Source: Novakomyces olei (Eukaryota; Ascomycota; Novakomycetes; Novakomycetales; Novakomycetaceae). From it: 64,000 nucleotides of DNA. The stretch spans positions 1,153,001 to 1,217,000 of the forward strand of contig JADEYG010000004.1 in assembly GCA_016906335.1 (NCBI GenBank), in the 5' to 3' direction. Under the pieces are notes generated by a model that saw only the letters and a list, made by a program, of their open reading frames with translations, did not search any database and was not told the origin of the DNA. The position numbers and the translations under genes were made by a program. Of this stretch, positions 41,014 through 51,936 are shown piece by piece (positions within the stretch are counted from its first letter, which is position 1; each line of letters opens with the position of its first letter).

Positions 41014-43793
41014 ATGGACAGTGACGCGGGTAGTATACGGGCGCTTGATCCCAATGTCGTTAATAAGATTGCTGCTGGAGAGGTAAGTGGCTCTTATAAT
41101 TGTCGAATAATTTAATCTTATTTTTCAGATCATTCAACGGCCGGCAAACGCGCTTAAAGAGCTTATTGAGAACGCTATTGACGCAGGTGCGACATCGATC
41201 GACGTGCTCGTGCGCGACGGTGGCCTTAAATTGTTACAAATTACCGACAATGGTCACGGTATAAAGGTAATTATATCGAATTTTTTATTCGTTTCGTCCT
41301 AGATCAATTGTCTCATATTTGTTTGCAACACTATCTGGCCTGTTCTTTTGTTTTCTTTCTTTCGTTATTCTTAAAGTTTGTTGCAAGCTAATTATACCAG
41401 AAAGAAGACCTCCCGATTCTGTGTGAACGGTTTACAACTTCTAAGCTCAAGAAGTTTGAGGATCTTACCAGTATTGCAAGCTATGGATTTCGTGGTGAAG
41501 CTCTTGCTAGTATTAGTCATGTTGCACATGTCACCGTTGTAACCAAGACGCAAGGCTCTCCGTGTGCTTGGAGGTAAAAGGCTTTGCTTTATCTAATTAG
41601 TAAATTTGGGTTCATTCAGGCTCTTTTTCTTCTTTTTCATATTCTTTATATCCTGCAATATACTAATTCTAGGGCGTGCTATGATACAGGTCGAATGGTA
41701 CCACCAAAAGGCTCTTCTGATAATTCGCCAGTTCCAACAGCGGGCAGGCAAGGAACGCAATTAACGGTTGAAGACCTTTTTTACAATACTCCGTCGCGAC
41801 GGCGTGCATTTAAAACCACAAATGAGGAATATACGCGTATGGTCGACGTTGTACAGCGCTATGCTGTTCATCAATGTGCTATAGCTTTTTCGTGTAAAAA
41901 AGTGAGCACGCTTAGGTCTTTTTATTTGTTCATTTGTTTCAAGCTGATGCAACTTTTGAACTAAAATATTGTCTCTCGTTTGCCAATTGCTAATAAACCT
42001 AGCAAGGTGAAACTTCGTTTGCCGTATCGACAAACGCTAGTAATACGCGCAGGGACACTATTCGATTACTTTACGGTGTTAGTGTGGCCAACGAACTTTT
42101 GCATTTCGAGTCTGAAAGCAGGAATTACGGTTACAAGGCAGAAGGATTAATAAGCTCGGCAAGTTATGAAGGCAAACGGAGTACTCTGCTTCTCTTCATT
42201 AATAGTAGGTTGCATATTGATTATTTGTTTTAATTTTTGTCTTTTTTGTTTAAAAATATATATATATCATTATATTATGCTGACATGGAAGATCGCTTGG
42301 TGGAATCAGGCCGGCTTCGAAGAGCATTAGATTCTCTTTATTCACGATTTTTATCAAAAGGAGGCCACTATTTCATATATCTTGGGATTGAAATTGAACC
42401 CAGCCGTGTGGATGTAAATGTCCATCCAACAAAACGCGAAGTCAACTTTTTGTTTGAAGACGAAATTATAGAAAAGATCTGTGAGGATGTGAGCAAAACC
42501 TTAACAAATCATGATTCCTCGCGGACGTTTAAGACTCAAACAATAGTATCGCATATGCCTCGTAGCTCAACCGAGCCGTCTACACCGATTCATAAACCAT
42601 ATGAAAAAAACATGGTTCGTACAGATTCGCGTTCACAGACAATCACTTCCCTGTTCAAGCAATTCACTCCAACGCAGGAGGCGAATACTTCGCCTTCTGC
42701 AAATGAGCCTGCTCGTCCGTTTACAGAGATAAGGTTGTCGAGCGTTGCACAACTTCGTCAAGAAATTCAGGAAAATGTACATAAAAAAACGACGGAAGTC
42801 GTAGCTAATCATATTTTCATTGGCATTGTTGATCCTGAGCGGCGATTGGCCGCAATACAGCATTCTGTCGATATGTATTTGCTTGATTACGGCGCAGCAA
42901 GGTAGGGATTGAAATAGGCTGTTTTCATTTTTTTATTTATTCTTTAATTTATTTTTAATTTAAATTATTGGGTTTATGTTATTGTACGTTTGCTATAATT
43001 TTACGACTTGTGAGTTTTACTGGTACTGTTAAGCATAGCTTTAGGTCTTATATGACTGTTCATTTTGAGTATAAGTCCAATTCTAATCCGCTGTTAGCTA
43101 CGCAATGTTCTATCAAATCGGAGTGGCAGAGTTTGGCAATTATGGAATGATTACTTTACAGGATCCATTGCCGCTAAGTGATTTGCTTGAAATGGCATAC
43201 GATCAGACAGAAGGCTCTCGAGGAGATTTTATTGAGGTATTGCGACTATAGAGGAGTGCTGTTTACTAATACTGTTTGAAGGAAAAAGTCATGATTCTCG
43301 CATCGAGGCAAGAAATGCTTAATGAATATTTTCAGATCCATATTGATGCAGAGGACCGGTTGTGTACGTTACCACTATTATTGCGAAATTATACACCTGA
43401 AATGGGCAAATTACCTCTCTTTCTGCGCAAACTGGCGGATAATGTAATGTCAACTTATTCAATTTTAGCTTGTTATTTGCTCTTTAGTCTGTATCTATTA
43501 TTTACTAACGCTTCAAGGTAAATTGGGTTGAGGAGAAAGAGTGCTTTCGGACATTTCTTGAAGAGCTGGCATTATTCTATTGTGCACCAAGTCTACCTGC
43601 TATCGACATATCTGATGATAGCACGGATCAAGACTTGCGTCAGTTAGTATCGGAAACACAAGAGCAGGTGACACATGTACTGTTTCCTGCTTTCAAGAGT
43701 CAACTCTTGGTGACAAAAGATCTTGTGGAAGATCAACGTATTATGCATATTACAAGTCTACCGAAATTGTATAGTGTTTTTGAGCGATGCTGA
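41014..43793 (+). CDS. mlh1: DNA mismatch repair protein Mlh1
   Basis: Nine exons (41014-41082, 41129-41266, 41401-41573, 41673-41901, 42003-42204, 42292-42901, 43098-43236, 43282-43443, 43518-43793) join in frame to 665 residues. GHKL ATPase motifs are [30 protein letters not shown] and [27 protein letters not shown] ends the N-terminal domain. A Ser/Thr-rich linker leads to the dimerisation domain ([20 protein letters not shown]). The protein ends in FERC, the conserved Mlh1 C-terminus whose Cys contributes to the endonuclease site of its partner Pms1. Nothing suggests loss of function. Confidence 0.97.
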
Positions 43794-43940
43794 TACGGCT
43801 AACGATGACACTTGAAAAATCATTATATTCTGCAGTTTACCTCGTACAAAATAAAGCTGTTTATACAAGCTTAGAGTTTATGCTGGTCTCGTACGCACAA
43901 AGTATATAAAGATAGCCTCGACCGCATATATATTGTAAAT

Positions 43941-44957
43941 CTATTCACCAGCCGGTCTTCTAACCATTACACTCAAGTCAAACTCGTCAAGGGTTTCCTT
44001 GTCCTTTAGCTCGTCACGTTTGTCGCAGCACTTTATTGTAGACTCTGTCTTGAATCCCAAACGCTCGTAGATCTCACATGTAATTTTCTTTGTCGCCTCT
44101 AGATAACAAAACGAGTGTTCCTGATCCAATTTTTCATAAACGGGAGCCAGTAATTGTCGCAGATAGCCTTTCCCCTGCTCTGAAGGTAGAATACCAACGT
44201 ACACGAGGTACCAAGTGCGAGCAAGTTCATCTGGCTTTAAAACGTCCGACCTGATTCGTGAGTAATGGTTTTAATTTAATTTCCTGTGTACAATGAAAAT
44301 CCTGACGAATTATGAAACAAACATAGGTGAAATATGCAAAAGGATAATTCAAGCATGACGATTTACAAAAATAAACAGATTATCGTGCCCGACTCACATT
44401 GACCGTTCCAATAGTGGAAAAAACACGTCAAAAAGACGATACGTAGTTATCCGTGGTGCCTGAGCATAAAGTCTAACCATCCCAGATCGCAGTTTCACGA
44501 GCCAGTCAATATGCTTTCCCGGAGGCATCCAGAGCACAACTCTAGAGTCGTCAATTTCAATTTCATGAAGAAACACGGGAATTAAAAAGACAAGAATTAC
44601 CCCTTGAAATCGTCAATTTCGTAGACTTGGCCAACCAGTAAATGAGCGTACGTAATGAACTCCATCAGCTGCTGCAGCAATTGCATAGCATCCGCTTCAT
44701 TGGCTCCGTGACTGCGGCAAAAAAAATCTGAAAGCACGCTAAGTTAGCTTGTATCGTTAAACATGAATTGACCAATCAACGGCTGCTGGAGGCAATGCTT
44801 ATCGCCAATTAATGGCAAAGAGATAGGGAAATAGGGACCAATGAATCAAACGGAAAAAGGAGTTACCAGTAGTTACGTCATGTGCAAAAGATACAGTAAG
44901 AGTCGCTGCTGCACGTTTATAATCGCTGACATTGACCTTTTGCACTTTGGCCGGCAT
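43941..44957 (-). CDS. GNAT-family N-acetyltransferase
   Basis: Four exons (44957-44867, 44727-44601, 44541-44398, 44250-43941) join to 223 residues. The acetyl-CoA-binding motif is WYLVYVGILPSEQGKGYLRQ (Q-x-x-G-x-G/A pattern: EQGKGY), followed by CYLEATKK and YERLGFK, typical of motif B in fungal GNATs. Upstream, GVVLWMPPG is also common in this group. The substrate is unknown. The first exon begins MPAKVQKVNVSDYKRAAATL. Intron 2 has its acceptor only inside CTCTAG, with no pyrimidine tract. Confidence 0.88.
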
Positions 44958-45799
<842 letters not shown>

Positions 45800-46405
45800 T
45801 CAATAAACACGTGAATTTCGAAGCTTTGTGCAAGTACAAGGACCGTGTCCTTCCACAACAAGAGGAATACCGTCATACTCAGCTAGCCCGTTCCTATCAA
45901 CGGCCAAATGTTCCATCACTTGATCCCACGTTGGTTCCTTCTTACTAAGCTTTTCCGGGGCTCTTTGCTGAAGAGCCTTGTCAACCCCCGCCAGAATAAC
46001 TGGCTCCCCTGGTTTGCAACCGGGAGGTGGATTAAGCAGTTCCACATTATCATCCCGAGCAGCACACAAAATCATGCCCTCTGAAGCGACTCCGCGCAGT
46101 TTACGGCCTGGCAGATTTGCCACGACTACACAGTCTTTGCCTTGCAAATCTTCAATTGGAATATATGATCTCAGACCCGAACATATAGTGCGCGTACTAT
46201 GAGCAAAAGTGGAGAGCCGCACCTTATGTATGTATAGCCGATCCGAATTAGGGTGAATCTGCGTCTCCTCAATCCGGCCCGCCAGCAGAGAAATTCTGCT
46301 AAAAGACTGCAAGCGATCAGGAGGGAATTCCAGTCGAGCTGCACCCTGCTTTGCTTTTTCTATAGCCTCTCGTCTAAGATCCCATAACTGATCAAAGCTC
46401 GACAT
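45800..46405 (-). CDS. EMAPII/Arc1-type tRNA-binding domain protein
   Basis: 201 residues from the ATG at 46405 (MSSFDQLWDLRREAIEKA). It consists almost wholly of the OB-fold tRNA-binding domain plus the EMAPII-like extension: SLLAGRIEETQIHPNSDRLY, CSGLRSYIPIEDLQGK, ANLPGRKLRGVASEGMILCA, KEPTWDQVMEHL and YDGIPLVVEGHGPC. In yeast, Arc1 uses this domain to bring tRNA to methionyl- and glutamyl-tRNA synthetases. The N-terminal GST-like domain of Arc1 is absent here. A good acceptor (CTTCAG) sits upstream with the frame open to it, so an additional 5' exon in the next kilobase is possible. Confidence 0.85.
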   Translation of the reverse strand: MSSFDQLWDLRREAIEKAKQGAARLEFPPDRLQSFSRISLLAGRIEETQIHPNSDRLYIHKVRLSTFAHSTRTICSGLRSYIPIEDLQGKDCVVVANLPGRKLRGVASEGMILCAARDDNVELLNPPPGCKPGEPVILAGVDKALQQRAPEKLSKKEPTWDQVMEHLAVDRNGLAEYDGIPLVVEGHGPCTCTKLRNSRVY

Positions 46406-47516
46406 TCGAGTTTCTGCCGCTGTCGGATTTAGCAATGGGGAACTCTGAAGGCATAAAGAATAGGCAATTGGAAAACTTAAAAAGATTTAGAGTAAAAACA
46501 ATAGAAAATAAAAAAATTATAATAAAAATAAAAAAATTAAATTAAATTAAATTAAATTAAAAAAAATCAACTAAAACTAGAGCGAAATGAAATGAGAAAA
46601 ATAGGCGGCAAATCGTCTAATCTACTTTGAGTGCGGTACAAATACGATGCTGTAAAGCAGACAAACTTACGCTGACTTTTCGCGTTTCTAATAGTGGAAA
46701 AAAGCATATGCTGAACCGTGCCTGTTTCCTTTCGTACCCCGCCTCTCGAGCCATCCGCGTCGGGTATAGCGACGGTCCAAAAAGCAGCTCTGTGTGCCGT
46801 ACATTTGTATGAGTGCGCCACACACGGTTTCCGTGCCGCGAAGCCTCTGCAAAGGACCGCTCGCTGCATTTGACGGAGATCTATTGTGCCGTCATCCCAG
46901 CGTAACCAAAAGTTTTCGAGTGATGAAATATGGAAAGTTTTATTGTGCCTGTTTATTGTACTTTTCTCCCTATTTTTTAATACGCAAACGGGATAATAAT
47001 TCGGTATATAACCCACACTAGTAAGTAATGCTACACACATTCCACAGCGATCACCGATAGTAGCGCGATCCCACATATTGATTGACGTATTTAGTCATTT
47101 ATTGTGTTGTACACTCTATCTATTTTTTGCCATTTTTTTATTCATTACTCATTATTATACTTTTTTTTCTTTATACTTGCTGAACCTACCTCACGCGTGT
47201 ATTATATAGACCGCAAAGAGAACCGCGATACTTTCGACGATGCCGTCCATATACAGCGGTCCATAATGAGAGAGTCCGGAGGCGTAAAGGCACAGACTAC
47301 CACAATGTTTGTTTACAGTCCTCACATCTCGATCTACAAAAGTATAGTTGCAAAAGTATAGTTACAAAAACACGTTTGAGTTGAATAAAGCCTTACAAGA
47401 TTCAGCGCAGACGCGTTTTAACAAATAGAAAGCCATCATGAATATATACATTACCGCTAAAGGTATTAGGATTTAGTGCAAAATGCAACATTGAATTTAT
47501 ATTCAGGGAGCCACTA
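46406..47516. other. Unresolved 1.1-kb region
   Basis: No gene could be assembled. On the minus strand, 46925-46670 is open, contains an import-like start (MQRAVLCRGFAARKPCV) and ends at a strong donor (GTAAGT), but its phase does not fit the next gene. On the plus strand a frame from 46708 (MLNRACFLSYPASRAIRVGY) also ends at GTATGA. Short A/T-rich repeats lie at 46500-46566. Confidence 0.35.
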
Positions 47517-49778
47517 TCACCCACGGCCGTCCCCGACACCCAAAACCCAACCGAGCCCACTGGCAAGTCGGTCCGTGACAGCGTCAGGGATAGTATGGTC
47601 CTGCTGAATACGTCGGGCTGCCGCTGTCGCAGACCGGAGAAAGCTACGTTTTGGCCGGTTTGTTCCGGGATGGCTTGAGCTGGAGTGCAAAACTTGTTCG
47701 GTTTGCCTCTCGTCAGTGTAAATGGAGCCATTGCCTACAGCTCGAGATTCGTCAGAGGCAATCAAGCCCGACTCAGTGCTCAGCCAATGCTTAGCTAAAA
47801 CAGACAGAGCAGTTTCGGGTACTACTAAAGCTGCCTCACGTAAAATAACGGCCTTTTGCTGCTGCTCCCTTGTATCACCAGGCGTGAAATGCTGTAAGAA
47901 ATCCAGAAATCCCTGGAAGGCTGCACTGTAGCTGGCCTCATTATTCCTGTCTCCGGATACGTCACGTAATAAGGGCAGTAGATGCTCCTGTACTTTACTG
48001 TAGGCCCATACATTGTCCCCCCGTCTTAGAGCCGCATGAATTGCACTAGAAGCCACTTTGGCCAAAGAGTATTCTGCCTCGTCTGGCTTGGGAGGAACGT
48101 TCATGCCATACCTCAGTCTTCTTCCCATCGGGACTAAGTCATCCATGTCCTGGTACATTCGTGACCTTTCATTGTCCGCAGTTAATAGCTCATGCAAAAT
48201 GTCTAAAGGATCCGTGTAATTTGCAAACTCTACAGGCTCAACTGCCAAAGTAGCCACCCGCCAGAGTCGGCATTTCTCTCCCAATTCACTAATTGCCGAA
48301 ACCAAAAGGCGCAGCCGTCTGTTGCGATCGCTAGTGGAAGGCAAAAGCCCGGCTAGACTTGTCGCCCTGACAAGAGAAGGCTCATCCCAGAGATGAGCCG
48401 TTTGTAGTGATTGCTCACAGGCAGTATAGACTGCTTCGACCCAGTCGCTGTCATTGTCCTGCAAATGGAAGCGGCGGAATACGTGTGCCAGTACCTGGCT
48501 TGAACCGTACTTGGTGGCTATCTGTAAGCAGTGCCGGACCAATTCACGCTGGCCAATGCCGGGCAGGTAGTTTGCCTGTAATGTGGATAAACTGTCAATA
48601 AAAGCGATGTAATCCTGACTAGTTTGGCCCCGGAAACAGAGCAGAGCATTGCAAACTAATTCGTTTTGCTGCTGAGGAGAGAGACGGTGCAAACTGGCAC
48701 AGGACGCAGTCACACCAAGGTAGGACAGAGAGGGTAAAGCGGTCCTGAACCGTAAAAGTTCATCAACATGGTCCACGTTTCTTGCCCTTAGAATGGCGAC
48801 GATACTGTCCAAATCGTCGGTTTGCGGAATCGATTCGCACTGGCAGCAGGCAGTAAAGACTGCCGCATAAAACCTATTGGCCACAGACGCAGGCAGCTCG
48901 TCTGCGGAATCTATTTCTTCTACTAGTGTACGTATACTGTCAAGGCTGCTGGTGCCCCATCGCACAATCTGTTCGAATAGAACGGCCCAGACTGAATCTG
49001 CGTCGGCTTTTGTGGACAGGTAGGGCGCTAGCATGAGCGTTATTACAGCACTGCCCGCACCAGGCTTAAAAGTGCTCAGTATGTGACGTGCCATCAACGA
49101 GGGCTCCGCAGTGCAGAATACGCGTAGAGCAATATTTGCACGATTAAACGTAAGAGCCGTACGTAAACGCTGCAGTACACGAATACTCGTTGTCAAATCT
49201 TCGAGGTGGTGCACTTTATACTTTGCCGATAGTTCAAGCAGCTGTAGGCACGTGTCGAGCTGGAGAGAGCCCTCGTCGATGGTAAAAGCACGCTCTTCAA
49301 TCCACTCGGCAAGTGATTGAGGCTGATACGCGTTTAATTTCCCATAAACATTAGACGATGCCAGGTGCCTCGCTGCTACGGCGGCCGAAAGACCAGCGGG
49401 TCTGGTCGGCTCTGCAAGACTTGGGCCAGTTTCAATCGGAGCCGGAGTGCCGTCGTTATCGTGGAGAAGCTGACTCTGTTTGTCACTCGACATAAGCTCA
49501 TGGACTTTGCCAAGCTCCGCTTCTTTTTCGGCACTGACGGCCTTTTGGCTCCATGCAGGGCTCCCGCTTGCTCCCCCAGTAGCGTCTTTTGCAGACTGAG
49601 CTGCTAGAGGCAAGTACTGCTCAGGGTCATGTGTCTCTGGGAGGAAATAGAGTAAGGCAAACTGCAGCTCAGTTGGCGATAGAGCCGGCGAGTACTGAGA
49701 AAATACTTGCTTTACTTGGTCCAACTCGCCCCGGCTGGCGCTGTCTAAAAGCGCCCACAGCGCTTGATCATGGCTCAT
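47517..49778 (-). CDS. sec39: Sec39-domain protein (Dsl1/NAG tether complex)
   Basis: A single exon of 753 residues. The N-terminus (DQALWALLDSASRGELDQVK, then LSPTELQFALLYFLPETHDPE) matches the start of fungal Sec39 proteins, followed by an all-helical solenoid with repeated Leu patterns. Sec39 joins Dsl1 and Tip20 to tether Golgi-derived COPI vesicles to the ER and binds SNAREs there. Residues ~60-130 form a Ser/Ala/Pro-rich insert. The C-terminal ~60 residues are basic and Ser-rich. SEC26 and GCS1 of the same route are elsewhere in the window but not adjacent. Confidence 0.82.
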   Translation of the reverse strand: MSHDQALWALLDSASRGELDQVKQVFSQYSPALSPTELQFALLYFLPETHDPEQYLPLAAQSAKDATGGASGSPAWSQKAVSAEKEAELGKVHELMSSDKQSQLLHDNDGTPAPIETGPSLAEPTRPAGLSAAVAARHLASSNVYGKLNAYQPQSLAEWIEERAFTIDEGSLQLDTCLQLLELSAKYKVHHLEDLTTSIRVLQRLRTALTFNRANIALRVFCTAEPSLMARHILSTFKPGAGSAVITLMLAPYLSTKADADSVWAVLFEQIVRWGTSSLDSIRTLVEEIDSADELPASVANRFYAAVFTACCQCESIPQTDDLDSIVAILRARNVDHVDELLRFRTALPSLSYLGVTASCASLHRLSPQQQNELVCNALLCFRGQTSQDYIAFIDSLSTLQANYLPGIGQRELVRHCLQIATKYGSSQVLAHVFRRFHLQDNDSDWVEAVYTACEQSLQTAHLWDEPSLVRATSLAGLLPSTSDRNRRLRLLVSAISELGEKCRLWRVATLAVEPVEFANYTDPLDILHELLTADNERSRMYQDMDDLVPMGRRLRYGMNVPPKPDEAEYSLAKVASSAIHAALRRGDNVWAYSKVQEHLLPLLRDVSGDRNNEASYSAAFQGFLDFLQHFTPGDTREQQQKAVILREAALVVPETALSVLAKHWLSTESGLIASDESRAVGNGSIYTDERQTEQVLHSSSSHPGTNRPKRSFLRSATAAARRIQQDHTIPDAVTDRLASGLGWVLGVGDGRG

Positions 49779-50078
49779 TGCCGTTCTTCCATGCTCGACT
49801 AGCGACGTGGATCAAACAATTAAATAAATAAATTGTTAAATCGACCATTGTTCGTTAAATATAAAATACAAAAATATGTAAAATAATAGAAGACGAAAAA
49901 CAATAATAGATGTAAAAAATAAAAATACAAATAAAATGGAAAATACAAATAAATGTGAAAATAATAAGCAAATGAAATGTATTAATTGTTGTACAATATT
50001 TCGCCTACACCAATTGCGTTATTGTATGCAAAAATGCCACTAAACAACGGCGTACGTGATCAAATACATCGGCTCAGA

Positions 50079-51190
50079 ATGAAGTGGCCGCTACGGGTGC
50101 CGCGGCTCAATGTATGCTTGAAGCTTTAGGTTCATTCTAACCAATCAAGAACTGCTTTTGGGGTGTGGATCTTCGGACAGGCTCGGAGCTGCTTTGCTAC
50201 TTTTCTATATTCAACAAAGTCTCGGGCCTGTATGGCATAATTGCTTTGTTTACAGGTACATTTATCGACTTCTACTCTCTGATCGTCTTTTGTGGAGTAA
50301 AACAGCTAAGTTTCTAGGCGCTACCGTGTCCGGCTGGCAAATGAGCATGTACGTCTACTCCATCGCTGCCACAATCTATTTTGTCTCGTGTCTGCCTCAC
50401 TTACGCGATGTAAGTTTTAAGCATCATTGCATTCGCGTGTTTTGCCTTTATAACTAGAATAAGAGTGTTTTGTCATGCTTTAATCTTGCCAGTACCAACA
50501 GACTCGTCTTGCTTCTTCTCTTTTATTGCTTTGTGTTAATTATTTTTAATTATTATTATTATTATTATTATTTATTATAATTATTGTTTTTTATAATTTA
50601 GTTTTTAATTTATTTACAATGCATTCATACCAAGAGTACCCTAACAAGTGCAGGAACACGCGGGCCGTGTCGTTGCCTTTGCTTATGTGTATGCGGTGGA
50701 CACTGTTATCAATACGCTATTCACCGTATTATTTGGAACGACGTGGTTCTACCTCCTTACATCCAATGATAGTGCAGCTGGTGCGAGTGGGGATACGATG
50801 AAGGAAAATGCTGGTTTTGTGAACCCTTCGCACACCGTCTCTGCTGTGCATTTAGTACCGACGGCGGTTCCAGGCACGGAAAAAGTGGCAGCCTACGGCT
50901 CAAATGCCACCAGCACTGGCTCTACGGCCAGTTTGCACCAACCGGAGTCTATTCCGAGCCTGCTTACTATAATATTCTTTTGGGTCCTCAAGTACTATTC
51001 CGTGCTTATTGTGTTTAGCTATGCTCGCAAACTGGCTGTACGTGATAGTCTGGCGAAGCAAGCCTCACTGGGCACTTCTGTACGGGACAGGGCTACCGCT
51101 GTCCTTCTTCGGCCCAATTTTTTCCGTGGATCTTCGCGCGAACGTATGAAGCGTCGTATTACCGATCCCGTGCCACATGATCGTCGGTAG
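50079..51190 (+). CDS. kei1: Kei1, regulatory subunit of inositol phosphorylceramide synthase
   Basis: Four exons (50079-50111, 50150-50255, 50318-50409, 50654-51190) join to 255 residues. Kei1 binds Aur1 in the Golgi and is needed for IPC synthase activity in fungal sphingolipid synthesis. Core: DLRTGSELLCYFSIFNKVSG, LYGIIALFTG, then SGWQMSMYVYSIAATIYFVS and LPHLRD across introns 2-3, and VVAFAYVYAVDTVINTLFTV. A Ser/Thr-rich lumenal-type loop leads to a last membrane segment (IFFWVLKYYSVLIVFSYARK) and a basic tail. The tail lacks an obvious COPI KKxx-type signal. Two introns are under 65 nt. Confidence 0.92.
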
Positions 51191-51936
51191 GGAAGAGCGA
51201 GACGAGAAAAGGCAGAGCAGGCAGAGCAGGCAGAGCAGGCAGAGCAGGCAGAGCAGTATTTTGGCGCTACCGGTTGGAATACTAATGTTACTAAACCTTT
51301 GGCGCTGGGATTTTGCCGTTACTGGTTTGCGTGGAGGACAGGGCGGGTTGTTCGGGCTACTACCCACGAGACACAATAATATGGATAATGATAGTATGCT
51401 GCTGGTACGAGTTTTGGGTATCAAACTACCGTATTCGTGAGCGATAGGTTTAATATATTGTACATGCCACATTTCGTATTTGCTGCCGGCCAGTATACAG
51501 CTAGAATCAATAATGGTACAGAATTTTCATAGGCCAAGGCCAATCGGCTTGTGAAACAAGCATTAGATAGCGGCCATATCTTGTATACCGTTTTTCAAGC
51601 CGCAACTAGCCAAATTGTAATATGAAATATGAAATGAAATATATAAACATATATAATTCATATTATTTAAATTATTTATATATATTATATATATTATTTA
51701 TATATTATTTTATTTATATTATTTATATTTTATTTTATTTATATATATTATTTATATATATTATTTATATATATTATTTATATATATTATTTATATATGT
51801 TATTTGTTATATTATTCATTTTATGTATATTATGTATATATTTCATATTTCATATATATTTCATATTTATATATTTCATATTTATATATTTATATATTTA
51901 TCTATAGCAAGATACAAAAATTTCAAGGCACAATCA
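51191..51936. other. Intergenic KEI1/RPO41
   Basis: A 9-bp repeat (AGGCAGAGC) follows KEI1. From 51630 to 51905 the DNA is nearly pure A/T with TATATTAT repeats, running open into the RPO41 frame but not coding. Confidence 0.6.
51210..51256. repeat. 9-bp tandem repeat (GCAGAGCAG)
   Basis: About five units just after the KEI1 stop. Confidence 0.9.

Noticed and set aside
47104-47361. Plus frame ending in YSPHISIYK, resembling the start of succinate dehydrogenase cytochrome b (RPVSPHLTIY)
   Set aside because: No membrane helices follow; the next DNA is SEC39 on the other strand. The match is too short.
51622-51936. Open frame extending RPO41 upstream by 105 Tyr/Ile-rich codons
   Set aside because: It is A/T satellite DNA; the Arg-rich import presequence begins at the ATG at 51937.
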